From: Pseudomonas sp.
Lineage (GTDB): Bacteria; Pseudomonadota; Gammaproteobacteria; Pseudomonadales; Pseudomonadaceae
Length of the DNA: 49,498 nucleotides
NCBI RefSeq assembly: GCF_030150285.1
Contig: NZ_JASLGE010000006.1
Coordinates: 1-49,498, forward strand
Reading direction: 5' to 3'
Below are positions 31,078 to 40,250 of this stretch, one piece after another. The position numbers were made by a program, and so were the translations under genes. The notes below the pieces were generated by a model, which was given only the letters and a program-made list of their open reading frames with translations, was not told the DNA's origin and did no database searches. How positions within the stretch are numbered: the first letter of the stretch is position 1; each line of letters starts with the position of its first letter.

Positions 31078-31638
31078 TTAAACCACGTTGTCTGCGACCC
31101 AGGTCTGGATCGTCGCCCAGACCACCGCCAGCGGCAGGCTCATGGCCTCGGCCACTTCCAGCGCCAGTTGCAGCATGGCCGCTTCGTCGTTCAGCGCCAC
31201 CTTGCGCTGCTCACGCAAGGGCTGCCAGCGGTTGTACAGCTCGGTATCCTGGGCTTCGTCCAGGGCCGGATGGCGGCCCTTGCGCTGGCTCAGACCCAGG
31301 ATGTTGCGCCGGGTCGCCACCTCTTGGTGGGTCAAGCCGTGGTACTGGCTCATCATCTCGGTACTGGCGCCGGCGCGCAGTAGACGGTCAATGGTAGTGA
31401 CTTCTTCCTGCAGCGTAATGGCCTGGGTCAGGATGCGCTGCACCACGGTCTCGTTGACCTTTACCGTGCACCAGTTGACCTGGGCGTTGGCCAGCACGCT
31501 GAGCAGTTCCGGGCGTTTGAGCGCGGCCAGTTGTTGTTCGGTAAAGCCCATGGCCAGGCAGCGGCGCAGTTGCCCGTTGCGCAGATCCTGCAGAACCTGG
31601 GCGATCATCGCCTGATTCAGTGGTTGATGCGTCTTCAT
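31078..31638 (-). CDS. DUF2857 family ICE protein
   Basis: 186 residues. Core member of the ICE maintenance block, between ParB and STY4528-type genes. NQAMIAQVLQDLRNGQLRRC and MGFTEQQLAALKRPELLSVL form helical repeats at the front. A helix-turn-helix-like part, AGASTEMMSQYHGLTHQEVA, precedes RRNILGLSQRKGRHPALDEA, suggesting DNA binding. The end (VAEAMSLPLAVVWATIQTW) is hydrophobic but not a membrane helix. The ATG overlaps the ParB stop. Confidence 0.8.
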   Translation of the reverse strand: MKTHQPLNQAMIAQVLQDLRNGQLRRCLAMGFTEQQLAALKRPELLSVLANAQVNWCTVKVNETVVQRILTQAITLQEEVTTIDRLLRAGASTEMMSQYHGLTHQEVATRRNILGLSQRKGRHPALDEAQDTELYNRWQPLREQRKVALNDEAAMLQLALEVAEAMSLPLAVVWATIQTWVADNVV

Positions 31639-32960
31639 CGCGGTTCACCGGCATGGGGTAGTTGGCGTGCGAGCTTGATCAGATGAAACAGTTGGTTCAG
31701 AGCTTCATCATCCAGCCAAGGGGCGCAGGTCGGGGTACCACATAGCAGCGCACCGATATTGGCTGGTTTGGTATTGGCCGGGTCAATCAACGCCTGCCAA
31801 AACCCGAACAGGGCCTGGCCGTGGGGAGCTAAAGTACAGGGATCCTCACAGCGACAGGCAAAGCCCAGTCCCTTGGTCTGTTTCAGTACCTCAATTGTTG
31901 GCGCGCATCTTTCGGTGATCGCCTGCGCCAGCTTAGCGATGTGCTTACGCAGCGGTTCGCTATCTGGCGTTGCTGCACTCGATGGAGGTGTGGAGAAGGT
32001 CAAAGCTACCGGTAACTTGCCTGGTTCTGGGTGCGGCAGCGGGACTTCAGGTTCCAGCAGTTGACTTAGCAATTCGCGATGCAGTTCTGTCTCGCCCAGG
32101 TCCAGCGCCAGTTCGTCGTAGCCCAGTTCCAGGCGCTGGGCCAGATCGCCGATCAGTTCATCGCGTGCTCGCTCCACCGAGAACTGCGTTAGACCACCGT
32201 CGCATCGCGCCAAGCTGTGCTCAAAGGCGGGTTTGAATTCGGTCTTGGCGTCGGGTATATGCTGCTGCCAGGTGCGCTCTGCGGCCTTGCGCAGCGCCAA
32301 TAGTTTGCGGATCTGCGGGCGGCCCAGCCCGGCATACAGTGCCTCGGGAATGGCTGGCAACAGATACTGCAGGGTGTCACCCATGCGGCTGATCGCCGGC
32401 TGGTCCACTGGGTAGCCGTCTTCGGTCAGGCGTTCGGCGAGTTCGCGCTGGTTCAGTGCATGCCCGCATTCCTTCTCATACAACTGCCGTGCCTGTTCGA
32501 CCCCCTGACTACGCTCGATATAGCTCAGATGGCCGCGCAATTCGTTTTCAGCCAGATGCCCAGTCAAGGCCAGGATCTCCCCCCGTGGGGTCCAGGGGCG
32601 GAACAGGCACAAGAAGCGGTGAAAGCGCTCGTCGGCAGTCTCTTGCCATAGTTCGTTAAGGATCTCCAGGCGTGTGTTACCGCCGTTGCGGATGATGAAA
32701 TGCTCTTCACCCGGACGACGAGTGATGCTGGGCGGCTGGTCCAGTCCACGTTGACGGATTGATGCCTTGATCGCCTCATACTGCGGGTTGGTCGAACGGC
32801 GCGGGTTGAGCTGATAGGGTTGGATCTGATCCAGCGTGACCTGCATCGCTGTGTCCACCAGTGGATCGCTGGCGATCGAAACCGGCGGACTCTCACGGGT
32901 AAAGGGCCGGGCCAGTAGTTGGGCAGCCAGTTCGGGAGCCGATACCTTAGTCATGATCAT
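31635..32960 (-). CDS. parB: ParB-family partition protein of the ICE
   Basis: 441 residues, TIGR03764-type (PFGI_1 ParB). The N-terminal ParB nuclease-like domain has LDQIQPYQLNPRRSTNPQYE, IKASIRQRGLDQPPSITRRP and the RNGGNTRLEIL box. The central helix-turn-helix includes ALNQRELAERLTEDGYPVDQ and PAISRMGDTLQYLLP. A long C-terminal region specific to ICE versions contains CRCEDPCTL and CGTPTC, possibly metal binding. With ParA it stabilises the excised element. The ATG at 32960 overlaps the small upstream gene; 32954 is an alternative. Confidence 0.85.
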   Translation of the reverse strand: MIMTKVSAPELAAQLLARPFTRESPPVSIASDPLVDTAMQVTLDQIQPYQLNPRRSTNPQYEAIKASIRQRGLDQPPSITRRPGEEHFIIRNGGNTRLEILNELWQETADERFHRFLCLFRPWTPRGEILALTGHLAENELRGHLSYIERSQGVEQARQLYEKECGHALNQRELAERLTEDGYPVDQPAISRMGDTLQYLLPAIPEALYAGLGRPQIRKLLALRKAAERTWQQHIPDAKTEFKPAFEHSLARCDGGLTQFSVERARDELIGDLAQRLELGYDELALDLGETELHRELLSQLLEPEVPLPHPEPGKLPVALTFSTPPSSAATPDSEPLRKHIAKLAQAITERCAPTIEVLKQTKGLGFACRCEDPCTLAPHGQALFGFWQALIDPANTKPANIGALLCGTPTCAPWLDDEALNQLFHLIKLARQLPHAGEPR

Positions 32961-33150
32961 TACTGTCGTTGGGGGAATGTCGCCCAATTGCAGGCCGCGC
33001 ATCGTTGGCGCGTGCGCCTGTGTGAATCGCTGGGAAACCAGGCTTGCGCAGGGTCAATTGCAGGGTAGTGCTGATCTGCACCTGCCAGCCCTCGCGCAGA
33101 GCCAGCAAGATCAGCCGCTGCATGCGAGAATCAAAGTGATTACGGGTCAT
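32947..33150 (-). CDS. Small basic protein between parA and parB
   Basis: 67 residues, function unknown. MTRNHFDSRMQRLILLALRE, then GWQVQISTTLQLTLRKPGFP: a short helix and a beta hairpin with a basic surface, followed by a polar tail. GGAGG lies seven bases before the ATG, and it overlaps parA by 11 bases and parB by 14, so it is a real member of the operon. Some related ICEs have a dnaB helicase gene between parA and parB; this small gene is all that is found here. Confidence 0.6.
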   Translation of the reverse strand: MTRNHFDSRMQRLILLALREGWQVQISTTLQLTLRKPGFPAIHTGARANDARPAIGRHSPNDSNDHD

Positions 33151-33991
33151 GGCGAAAGCCTCCACGACCGATGACTGTTGCAAATTGTTCGTGCCATGCC
33201 GGAAATAGCTCGCAAGCCAAGGCATGCATCGTTTCCAGCGCAGCCGGTGCGACTCGACCGTAGGGTTTACGGTATTCGACTCTATGCACGGGCAAACGCG
33301 AAGTGGCAGCGCGGGGGTAGGCGTCGATTGCAGGGAGCGCCGTGCGTAGTACCTGCACGCGACTGACCACACCAAACACTTGGCGCAGCGCCAACTGAAT
33401 CTGCCTCGCATCAGCAGAAACTGGATGTACACGGTTGATTAACAGATGCATGGGTGGCGGCTGGATACCCAGTTCGCGATAGGGCGCGATATCGTCCAGA
33501 ACTTGCAGGGTGCCTCGGTGCAGCTCCCGGGCCGCAAGGATCTCGGGCGTGACCGGCGACAGCGCAAGGTCTGAAGCCAGTACAGCCATCTCCAGTAGCA
33601 CGCTGCGTGCCCCTTGGGTATCGATCAGCATCAGATCGTAGTGAGCCTGGAATATCGACAGCAAATTGCGCAGTCGCAATCGCCCGTCGGGTGCATGCAA
33701 CAGCAACGTGCTGAGTTGGCCCAGTCCATCGTTGGAGACAATAAGGTCCAGATTGGGAAGGCTGGTTCGCGTGATCAGTTGAGCCAGGTCACGCTCATGC
33801 AAGGCCAGCAACTCGTAGGTGCCGGCAGGTGCTTGCCAGGCCAGTTCAAAGTAACTGGACAAGGTAGGTTGCACATCCAGATCCAGCAGCAGTACCCGCA
33901 ACCCTGCGTCGGCAACAAAACCACCCAGGTTGGCTGCGGTGGTGGTCTTGCCCACACCGCCTTTGGTTGAGATCAAGGAAACAACACGCAT
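33140..33991 (-). CDS. parA: ParA/Soj partition ATPase
   Basis: 283 residues. Deviant Walker A motif at the N-terminus (STKGGVGKTTTAANLGGFVA), then VLLLDLDVQPTLSSYFEL (A'), the hydrophobic DLMLIDTQGARSVLLEMAVL (Walker B), and LLINRVHPVSADARQIQLAL. ParA ATPases position the excised ICE for inheritance. The ATG at 33991 has GGGAG six bases upstream, better than the ATG at 33997. It follows alpA by 12 bases and is probably in the same transcript. Confidence 0.9.
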   Translation of the reverse strand: MRVVSLISTKGGVGKTTTAANLGGFVADAGLRVLLLDLDVQPTLSSYFELAWQAPAGTYELLALHERDLAQLITRTSLPNLDLIVSNDGLGQLSTLLLHAPDGRLRLRNLLSIFQAHYDLMLIDTQGARSVLLEMAVLASDLALSPVTPEILAARELHRGTLQVLDDIAPYRELGIQPPPMHLLINRVHPVSADARQIQLALRQVFGVVSRVQVLRTALPAIDAYPRAATSRLPVHRVEYRKPYGRVAPAALETMHALACELFPAWHEQFATVIGRGGFRHDP

Positions 33992-34003
33992 GGTCATCTC
34001 CCG

Positions 34004-34219
34004 TCAGTACCGTTCGGCGCGGCGTTCGGCGATCCACTGTTCCACTTCCAGTGAGTCCCAGCCTACCGCACGCTTTCCGACGTGAAAGGATTTGGGGAAG
34101 TGGCCGATGCGCATTAACGCGTACAAATGTGCACGCTTGATGCCGGTCATGTGTTCGACTTCTATGCGACGCATAACGCGGCGGTCATTACTTGGGTCTG
34201 ATGAGATGTTCCCAGCCAT
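34004..34219 (-). CDS. alpA: AlpA-family helix-turn-helix regulator
   Basis: 71 residues. AlpA/MerR-like winged helix: RVMRRIEVEHMTGIKRAHLY, then ALMRIGHFPKSFHVGKRAVG and WDSLEVEQWIAERRAERY. Such proteins control excision or operon expression in phages and ICEs. The ATG at 34219 follows AGGAG by eight bases; the GTG at 34228 sits within the SD. It is the first gene of the maintenance operon, with two matched operators 66-101 bases upstream, so autoregulation is plausible. Confidence 0.85.
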   Translation of the reverse strand: MAGNISSDPSNDRRVMRRIEVEHMTGIKRAHLYALMRIGHFPKSFHVGKRAVGWDSLEVEQWIAERRAERY

Positions 34220-34400
34220 TGTGATCACTCCTGAAGGTTCATGAGGGGTGATCGGTATTCAATAGCTTGTCCTGGCTGACGGCCACCGCACCTGCGGCAT
34301 GCATCACCGCAGATGCGGTGAATCGGGCAGGGGGGTAAGAGTCCAGGATCTTTTGAGTTGTACAGATAGCTCGGCCTCTCTTCCGAATAAGGCTCGAGCG
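34220..34400. other. Spacer upstream of alpA
   Basis: 181 bases without a gene, holding the alpA promoter region and the tandem operators at 34284-34320. It also takes the 3' end of the transcript of the 34401-35153 gene; no intrinsic terminator is seen there. Confidence 0.5.
34284..34320. promoter_or_regulatory. Tandem palindromic operators upstream of alpA
   Basis: Two copies of CACCGCA-NN-TGCGG start at 34284 and 34305, exactly 21 bases apart, which is two helical turns. Each core, CCGCA-NN-TGCGG, is a perfect inverted repeat, and the central two bases differ (CC and GA), so the symmetric arms are what is conserved. The sites can also fold into alternative hairpins. The layout suggests cooperative binding of a dimer on one DNA face. 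Confidence 0.6.
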
Positions 34401-35153
34401 TTACTCATCATTAATACTGCGTTTTGCAGCCGCAAATTTACCTTGTAGGGTTCTGGTGGAAATCCCCAGCCGGTGGCCATGGTGAGCGAGCAGGGCGTCG
34501 ATGACCGCCTCTTGGGTTCTGAAGGCCGAGTACGGCGTGCCCGCTGGCGAGCTGCCCAGCATTAAGGTGAGCATGGCCCCGATAATATTGAGGTAGGTGG
34601 TGTCGCTTCGAACGCTGGGTGATTCGACGCTGAGCTTTTGGATCAAGTTGCTGTGAATATTGGTTAAATCCTGATGCTGTTTTCTTAATAAGGCGTAGTC
34701 CCTGCGGCAAGACTCATAACGCAGTGCCAGGGCTTTATTTTCTGTGAGTGCGTGCATGAGTGAGTCGGTGTTGATGCCTTCAATCATTTTTCGCTCGAGA
34801 GCTGTGAACAGGAACGGTGGTTTGTGGGTCGGGTAGAAATGGCCCATCCAGATTTTCAGATCAACATGCCTAATCGTAAGGTCCGCTTCGTTGATCAGCA
34901 CCCGGTTCCACAAGGTATACCCATGTTTACCGCAGGCCAGATCACCGTTGTGCAGAGCATCATAGATCCGCTCAAGATTTAGAAAAAGATCAGGCCATTC
35001 TGGGTATTCCTCAGGCTCAGGACAGGCGCGAAACCCTATTTTTTGCATGATCGCACTTTCAAACGGGTAGAGGTCACTCCAGCGAATTGCCGCTTCCAGA
35101 GGGCTGTAATACGCCTTGATCGATGGATCATAAGCTGGGGAATGGCGTTTCAT
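34401..35153 (-). CDS. Unrecognised helical protein at the ICE-paa junction
   Basis: 250 residues, function unknown. Blocks: SPLEAAIRWSDLYPFESAIM near the start, EWPDLFLNLERIYDALHNGD, DLKIWMGHFYPTHKPPFLF, and at the C-terminus a possible helix-turn-helix (EAVIDALLAHHGHRLGISTR, then TLQGKFAAAKRSI). Similar proteins are common in pseudomonad genomes. The ATG at 35153 follows AGGG by five bases; upstream in-frame residues to 35207 have no SD. GC content is below that of the neighbouring core genes. It is the last ICE-like gene before the catabolic cluster. Confidence 0.55.
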   Translation of the reverse strand: MKRHSPAYDPSIKAYYSPLEAAIRWSDLYPFESAIMQKIGFRACPEPEEYPEWPDLFLNLERIYDALHNGDLACGKHGYTLWNRVLINEADLTIRHVDLKIWMGHFYPTHKPPFLFTALERKMIEGINTDSLMHALTENKALALRYESCRRDYALLRKQHQDLTNIHSNLIQKLSVESPSVRSDTTYLNIIGAMLTLMLGSSPAGTPYSAFRTQEAVIDALLAHHGHRLGISTRTLQGKFAAAKRSINDE

Positions 35154-35220
35154 GTTTACCCTGCTGGAAACGGCTAGTGCATGCGGGTTACTCCCGGTGA
35201 GCACCAATAAAACAGAATGT

Positions 35221-37293
35221 TCATGGGCTCAGCCTGGGCTCGCGTTTCATCACCAAGGTCAGGATGTCGTAGCTGGCCACCACCTCATCGTGCTGGTTGC
35301 TCACTTCCACATCCCATGTCACTACACCTTGTGGTTGGCCTTGGGGGCTTTGTTTACCCTGGTCGGTTTTTCGCTTGCAGGTCAGGCGGGCCTGCAGGGT
35401 GTCGCCGATGCCGACAGGTGCCACAAAACGCAGATTGTCCAAACCATAATTGGCCAGCACGGGGCCGGGGCCCGGGGAGACAAACAGCCCGGCCGCGGCC
35501 GCCAGTACAAAATAGCCGTGGGCCACGCGCTGTCCGAACTGTGAGTCTTGGGCCGCGACCTGATCAAAATGCATATAAAAGTAATCACCCGACACACCAC
35601 CAAAATTCACCAGATCGGCTTCGGTCACGGTCCGGCGATGAGTGAGAAGTGACTCACCGATACGCAAATCTTCAAAATGGTGCCGGAATGGGTGTACATC
35701 ACTTTCGTAGACCTCAGCACCCCGTATGTATTCACCCGTGATGGCCGCCAGCATGCTGGGTGAGCCTTGCACCGCAGCACGTTGCAGATAATGTTTGACT
35801 GCCCGCAGGCCGCCGAGCTCTTCGCCGCCGCCTGCCCGACCCGGCCCGCCGTGTTTGAGATGAGGCAAGGGGGAGCCGTGACCGGTGGATTCGGCTGCGC
35901 AACTGTTGTCGAGTACCAGTAGGCGGCCGTGGTGAGTGGCGGCGATGGGGATAGCGTGGGCAGCGATTTTCGGGTCACGGGTGACAAGACTGGCCACCAG
36001 GCTTCCTTTGCCGCGCGCAGCGATGGCCAGCGCTTCATCCAGGTCATGGTAGGGCATCAGGCTGCAGACAGGGCCAAACACCTCGATGGCATTTGCCCCA
36101 CCCTCACCATGCGGATCACGTGCCAGAAGCAAGGTGCTACCGAAAAACGCGCCATCACTGACCCCCTCACCTTGTGGTTTGAAGTCATTCCCTGCACCGA
36201 GCAAGACCTCGCTGCTGGCCAGTAGGGCATTTAACTGGGCGCTGACATCGGCCAGTTGTTCGTGGGAGGCGAGTGCGCCCATGGTAACGTCAGGAAGCGC
36301 AGGATCGCCGGTCACGATCTGGCTGAGGTACTCGCACAAATGCGTAGTGACAACCCCAATCAAGCCCTCCGGCACTATGGCGCGTCGGATCGCGGTACAT
36401 TTTTGCCCGGCCTTGACGGTCATTTCCCGGGCCACTTCCTGGATAAATAGCTCGAATTCAGGTTCGCCCGGGGAAATGTCCGGCCCTAGAATCGCGCAGT
36501 TCAGGGAGTCAGCCTCGGTATTGAAAGGCACGGCGTGATGGATCAGGTTGGGGGTGACGCGCAGCTTGGCTGCGGTGCTGGCTGAGCCAGTAAAGGTCAC
36601 CGCATCCTGGCTGTTGAGCCTGTCCAGCAGATCACCCGTGCCGCCGATAATCAGTTGCAGACTGCCCGTGGGTAATAGACCCGATGCGTCCATCAATTGC
36701 ACCAATGCGTGGGCCAGGTAGCTGGTGCAGGTCGCAGGTTTGACTACGCATGGCACCCCGGCGAGAAAGCTGGGGGCAAATTTTTCCAGCAAACCCCACA
36801 CCGGAAAGTTGAAGGCGTTGATGTGCACGGCAACGCCACCCCTAGGCACCAGAATATGCGTGCCCATAAAATGGCCCTGTGCACCCAGCGCCACAGGGGG
36901 ACCTTCATGGTAGATATTGCCGCTCGGTAGTCCGCGGGCACCCTGGCTGGCATAGCTGAACAAGGTGCTGATGCCTCCTTCGATATCGATCCAGCTGTCG
37001 TTGCGTGTGGCGCCAGTGTAATAAGATATGGCGTACAGCTGTTCCTTATGCTGTTTCAGGTACAACGCCAACGCTTTCAATCGGGCGGCACGCTGCTGGA
37101 AGTCGAGGGCCAACAGGGCATCAACGCCGACGCTGCGTCCATGTTCCAGGACCTCGGCGAAGTCCAGTGGTTCGGAGTGGATATAGGTCAGTGTTTGGCC
37201 GTTTAGCGCACTGCGCAAAGGTTGGACGCCATGCAGGCCTTGCCAGCGGCCGGCGATGAAACTTTGCAATGTTGACGAAAATGAAGTGGGCAT
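35221..37293 (-). CDS. paaZ: Bifunctional oxepin-CoA hydrolase / semialdehyde dehydrogenase PaaZ
   Basis: 690 residues. Opens the oxepin ring of activated phenylacetate and oxidises the resulting semialdehyde with NADP+. Residues 1 to about 520 are an aldehyde dehydrogenase (NFPVWGLLEKFAPSFLAGVP, TFTGSASTAAKL, and catalytic Cys near 299 in KAGQKCTAIRR). Residues about 540-690 are a MaoC-type hydratase with GVSGDYFYMHFDQVAAQDSQ and FGQRVAHGYFVLA, carrying the Asp/His pair. The length matches PaaZ (about 680). GGAG lies seven bases before the ATG. Last gene of the paa run; called paaN in some Pseudomonas studies. Confidence 0.92.
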   Translation of the reverse strand: MPTSFSSTLQSFIAGRWQGLHGVQPLRSALNGQTLTYIHSEPLDFAEVLEHGRSVGVDALLALDFQQRAARLKALALYLKQHKEQLYAISYYTGATRNDSWIDIEGGISTLFSYASQGARGLPSGNIYHEGPPVALGAQGHFMGTHILVPRGGVAVHINAFNFPVWGLLEKFAPSFLAGVPCVVKPATCTSYLAHALVQLMDASGLLPTGSLQLIIGGTGDLLDRLNSQDAVTFTGSASTAAKLRVTPNLIHHAVPFNTEADSLNCAILGPDISPGEPEFELFIQEVAREMTVKAGQKCTAIRRAIVPEGLIGVVTTHLCEYLSQIVTGDPALPDVTMGALASHEQLADVSAQLNALLASSEVLLGAGNDFKPQGEGVSDGAFFGSTLLLARDPHGEGGANAIEVFGPVCSLMPYHDLDEALAIAARGKGSLVASLVTRDPKIAAHAIPIAATHHGRLLVLDNSCAAESTGHGSPLPHLKHGGPGRAGGGEELGGLRAVKHYLQRAAVQGSPSMLAAITGEYIRGAEVYESDVHPFRHHFEDLRIGESLLTHRRTVTEADLVNFGGVSGDYFYMHFDQVAAQDSQFGQRVAHGYFVLAAAAGLFVSPGPGPVLANYGLDNLRFVAPVGIGDTLQARLTCKRKTDQGKQSPQGQPQGVVTWDVEVSNQHDEVVASYDILTLVMKREPRLSP

Positions 37294-37323
37294 TGCATTA
37301 CTCCGTTCAGGTGATAGAACCGG

Positions 37324-38571
37324 CTACCAGAGGGCCAGGGTGTAACCAACAATCAGGCGGTTTTCATCAATTGCAGTGCTCAGGCCATTGCCTGAGCGAA
37401 AAGTCAGGTTGCGCCAACGCAGACTGAGGTTTTTCAATGGCCCGCTCTGGATCACATAGGCAATATCGGTATCGCGTTCCCATTCGCGGCCATTGTTGAC
37501 CGCGCCGGCCTTGACGTGGCGTCCGTCCGTGTAGCGGCTCATAAATGTCAACCCGGGTACGCCCAACGCGGCGAAATCGTAGTCATAACGCAATTGCCAT
37601 GAGTCTTCTTCAGTACGGGTAAACGTGTTGTAAGTCACCAGATTGACTACCTAAGGGTCGCCACCGTTGAGGAAAGGGAAGGCGCTGCCCCCTGACAGTT
37701 GTTGATAGGTGGCACTGACTTTGTGGGCGCCCCTGGACAGGGTGAACATGCCACTGAGGTTGCGGTTGTCGATACTGCCAGCGCGCTCGACGCCGTCACC
37801 CCGGCTGTCGAAAAAACGCAGATCGCTGCGCAAGGCAAAACCGCCGGGCAGCGATTGTCGATGCAGTAGCCCCAAGAACTGCTGGCGATAGACCTCAGTC
37901 AACTTGCCGTAGTAATAGCTGACACTCAGATCGGGACTGAAGGCATAGGTGCCGCCAGCGAAGTCGAAGGCATCGCTTCGCGCCTTGCCGTAGCCCATGT
38001 CTTCACGGTTTGAGGAGTCACGCAGGTTGGTTTGCGTCAGTCGCCCGAGATTCAGGCTCAGGCCGTCCAGTTCCTGGCTGGTCAACCAGCCACCCTGAAA
38101 TGTAGAGCCGAGCAGGCGTGTGTCGTTGTAGGTCACCACGGGCAGGGTCGGTTGCAAAGTGCCGTACTTGAATTGACTTTTCGACGCGCGGACTTTGGCG
38201 GTCAGCCCCCACTCACTGTATGAGTCGGCAGGCTTCTGACTGGCGCCATAAGGCAGCAGGCCGGTACCTCGACGCTCGCCACTGCTGTCGAGTTTAAGTC
38301 CCAGTTCAGCCAGTGCGTCAAGGCCAACACCGATGTTGCCTTCGGTGAAGCCGGACTCCAGACGCAGGGTGAATCCCTGGGCCCACTCATCAGCTTTGGA
38401 TTGGGCTGCGCCCGTGTGGCGAAAATCACGGTTAAGCATGTGGTTGCGCAGTTCAAGGCGACCGGTGCTGTCTTTGACAAACTCGGCCATGGCGTCGGGG
38501 GCGAGCATGGACGCAATCAGGATGATCAGCATCAACCAGTAATGGTTTTGGGTTTTCAGCGCGAGGTTCAT
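37324..38571 (-). pseudogene. paaM: OprD-type phenylacetate porin interrupted by an amber codon
   Basis: 415 codons of an outer-membrane OprD-family porin. Signal sequence, then typical strands: DSTGRLELRNHMLNRDFRHT, TYNDTRLLGSTFQGGWLTSQ and SYYYGKLTEVYRQQFLGLLH, with the C-terminal EDSWQLRYDYDFAALGVPGL and closing IVGYTLALW. The frame is intact except for TAG at 37651-37653, where the family has Tyr after NGGDP, before VVNLVTYNTF. The first part would yield 306 residues lacking the final strands. In paa clusters this porin admits phenylacetate. The lesion is one base, so it is recent, a sequencing error, or a suppressed codon. Confidence 0.85.
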
Positions 38572-38603
38572 TATTGTTATCCCTTGCGATTGAGTGAGCG
38601 AGT

Positions 38604-40250
38604 TCAGTGGTGATTGGCACCTGTGGCGCCAATGCCGGTCATGGAACGAACAAACTGCGCCATAAAGCGGCCGCGTTCGTGTTCTGCCCGTGTCGAGCGG
38701 TCAGTGACCGAAAACCACCAGGCGCAGAAAAAGGCCAGGCTCACGGAGAACAGCGCCGGGTTGGAGTAGGGGAACACGGCGCTGTCGAACCCCAGCACTT
38801 TGACCCAGACCGTCGGGCTCAGAATGACCAGCGCAACGGCCGAGACCAGCCCTGCCAGGCTGCCTGCAACCGCGCCCCGGGTTGTCAGGCCTTTCCAGAA
38901 CATCGACAGAAACAGCACGGGGAAATTGACCGACGCGGCAATGGCCAGCACCAACCCGGATAAAAAGGCGATGTTTTGCGACTCAAACAGCAAGCCAAGA
39001 CCAACGGCCAAAATACCTATGACCAGTGTGGCTGCTCGGGACACCAACATTTGCGCAGTCTCGCTGGCTTCACCCTTGCACATCACACAGGCGTACAGGT
39101 CATGGGACACTGCAGAGGCACCTGATAGGGCCAGTCCGGCGACCACGGCCAGAATGGTGGCGAAGGCGACGGCAGAGATAAAACCTAGAAACAGACTGCC
39201 ACCCACTGCTTGCGCCAGATGCACCGCGATCATGTTGCCGCCGCCGATAATCGCTCCCTGGGCGTCGCGAAACATCGGCTCGGCTCCCACCATGGTGATG
39301 GCGCCGAAGCCGATGACGATCAGCAACAGGTAGAAAAAGCCGATGAAGCCGGTGGCATAGAACACGCTTTTGCGCGCCTGTTTGGCATCGCGCACCGTAA
39401 AAAAGCGCATCAGGATGTGGGGCAGCCCCGCCGTACCAAACATCATGCCCACGCCAAGGGAGATAGCGTCGATCGGGTTCGACAGTAACCCGCCTGGGGC
39501 CATGATGGCGGTGCCTTTGGCGTGTACCTGGCTGGCGGCGGCGAACATGGCTTCGGTACTGAATCCGAAGTGCTTGAGTACCATAAACGCCATAAAGCTG
39601 GTGCCTGAGAGCAGCATCACTGCCTTGATGATCTGCACCCAAGTGGTGGCGAGCATGCCGCCGAAAGTCACGTACAACACCATCAATACCCCAACCAGCA
39701 TCACCGCATAGAGGTAGTCGATGCCAAACAGCAACTCGATCAACTTGCCTGCGCCGACCATCTGCGCCACCAGGTACAACAGGGCTACGGTCAGAGTGCC
39801 AAAGGCGGCAGTCATGCGAACCGGCGTTTGCTCCAGGCGGTAGGACACCACATCGGCAAAGGTGTACTTGCCCAGATTGCGCAAACGCTCGGCGATCAGG
39901 AACAGGATGATCGGCCAACCTGCCAATACTCCCAGTGAATACAACAGCCCGTCGTAACCGCTCATAAACATCATCGCGGTAATACCCAGGAAAGATGCTG
40001 CCGAGATCATGTCTCCGGCGATGGCGAGGCCGTTTTGCATGCCGCTCAGGCCCCCACCAGCCGTGTAGAAATCGCTGGTGGTGCGGGTGCGCAGGGCGGC
40101 CCAGCGGGTGATGCCGAGGGTCAACATGACAAACAGCAAAAACATGCTGATGGCGCTCCAGTTCATGGAGCGGCTGGTGTTGTCCGCGGCTGTGGCCAGT
40201 TCAGTGACCCACAATGTCAATAACAGCACGAATGACAAGAGACGTTTCAT
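38604..40250 (-). CDS. paaL: Sodium/solute symporter, phenylacetate permease type
   Basis: 548 residues. Solute:sodium symporter of the ActP-like group with about 13 membrane segments. Typical blocks are FYTAGGGLSGMQNGLAIAGD, MISAASFLGITAMMFMSGYD, LPHILMRFFTVRDAKQARKS and VAGLALSGASAVSHDLYACV. The first ~20 residues look like an uncleaved signal or extra helix. In Pseudomonas paa clusters this gene (paaL/phaJ) imports phenylacetate; the substrate is inferred from context. Its ATG overlaps the stop of the DUF485 gene. Confidence 0.85.
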   Translation of the reverse strand: MKRLLSFVLLLTLWVTELATAADNTSRSMNWSAISMFLLFVMLTLGITRWAALRTRTTSDFYTAGGGLSGMQNGLAIAGDMISAASFLGITAMMFMSGYDGLLYSLGVLAGWPIILFLIAERLRNLGKYTFADVVSYRLEQTPVRMTAAFGTLTVALLYLVAQMVGAGKLIELLFGIDYLYAVMLVGVLMVLYVTFGGMLATTWVQIIKAVMLLSGTSFMAFMVLKHFGFSTEAMFAAASQVHAKGTAIMAPGGLLSNPIDAISLGVGMMFGTAGLPHILMRFFTVRDAKQARKSVFYATGFIGFFYLLLIVIGFGAITMVGAEPMFRDAQGAIIGGGNMIAVHLAQAVGGSLFLGFISAVAFATILAVVAGLALSGASAVSHDLYACVMCKGEASETAQMLVSRAATLVIGILAVGLGLLFESQNIAFLSGLVLAIAASVNFPVLFLSMFWKGLTTRGAVAGSLAGLVSAVALVILSPTVWVKVLGFDSAVFPYSNPALFSVSLAFFCAWWFSVTDRSTRAEHERGRFMAQFVRSMTGIGATGANHH

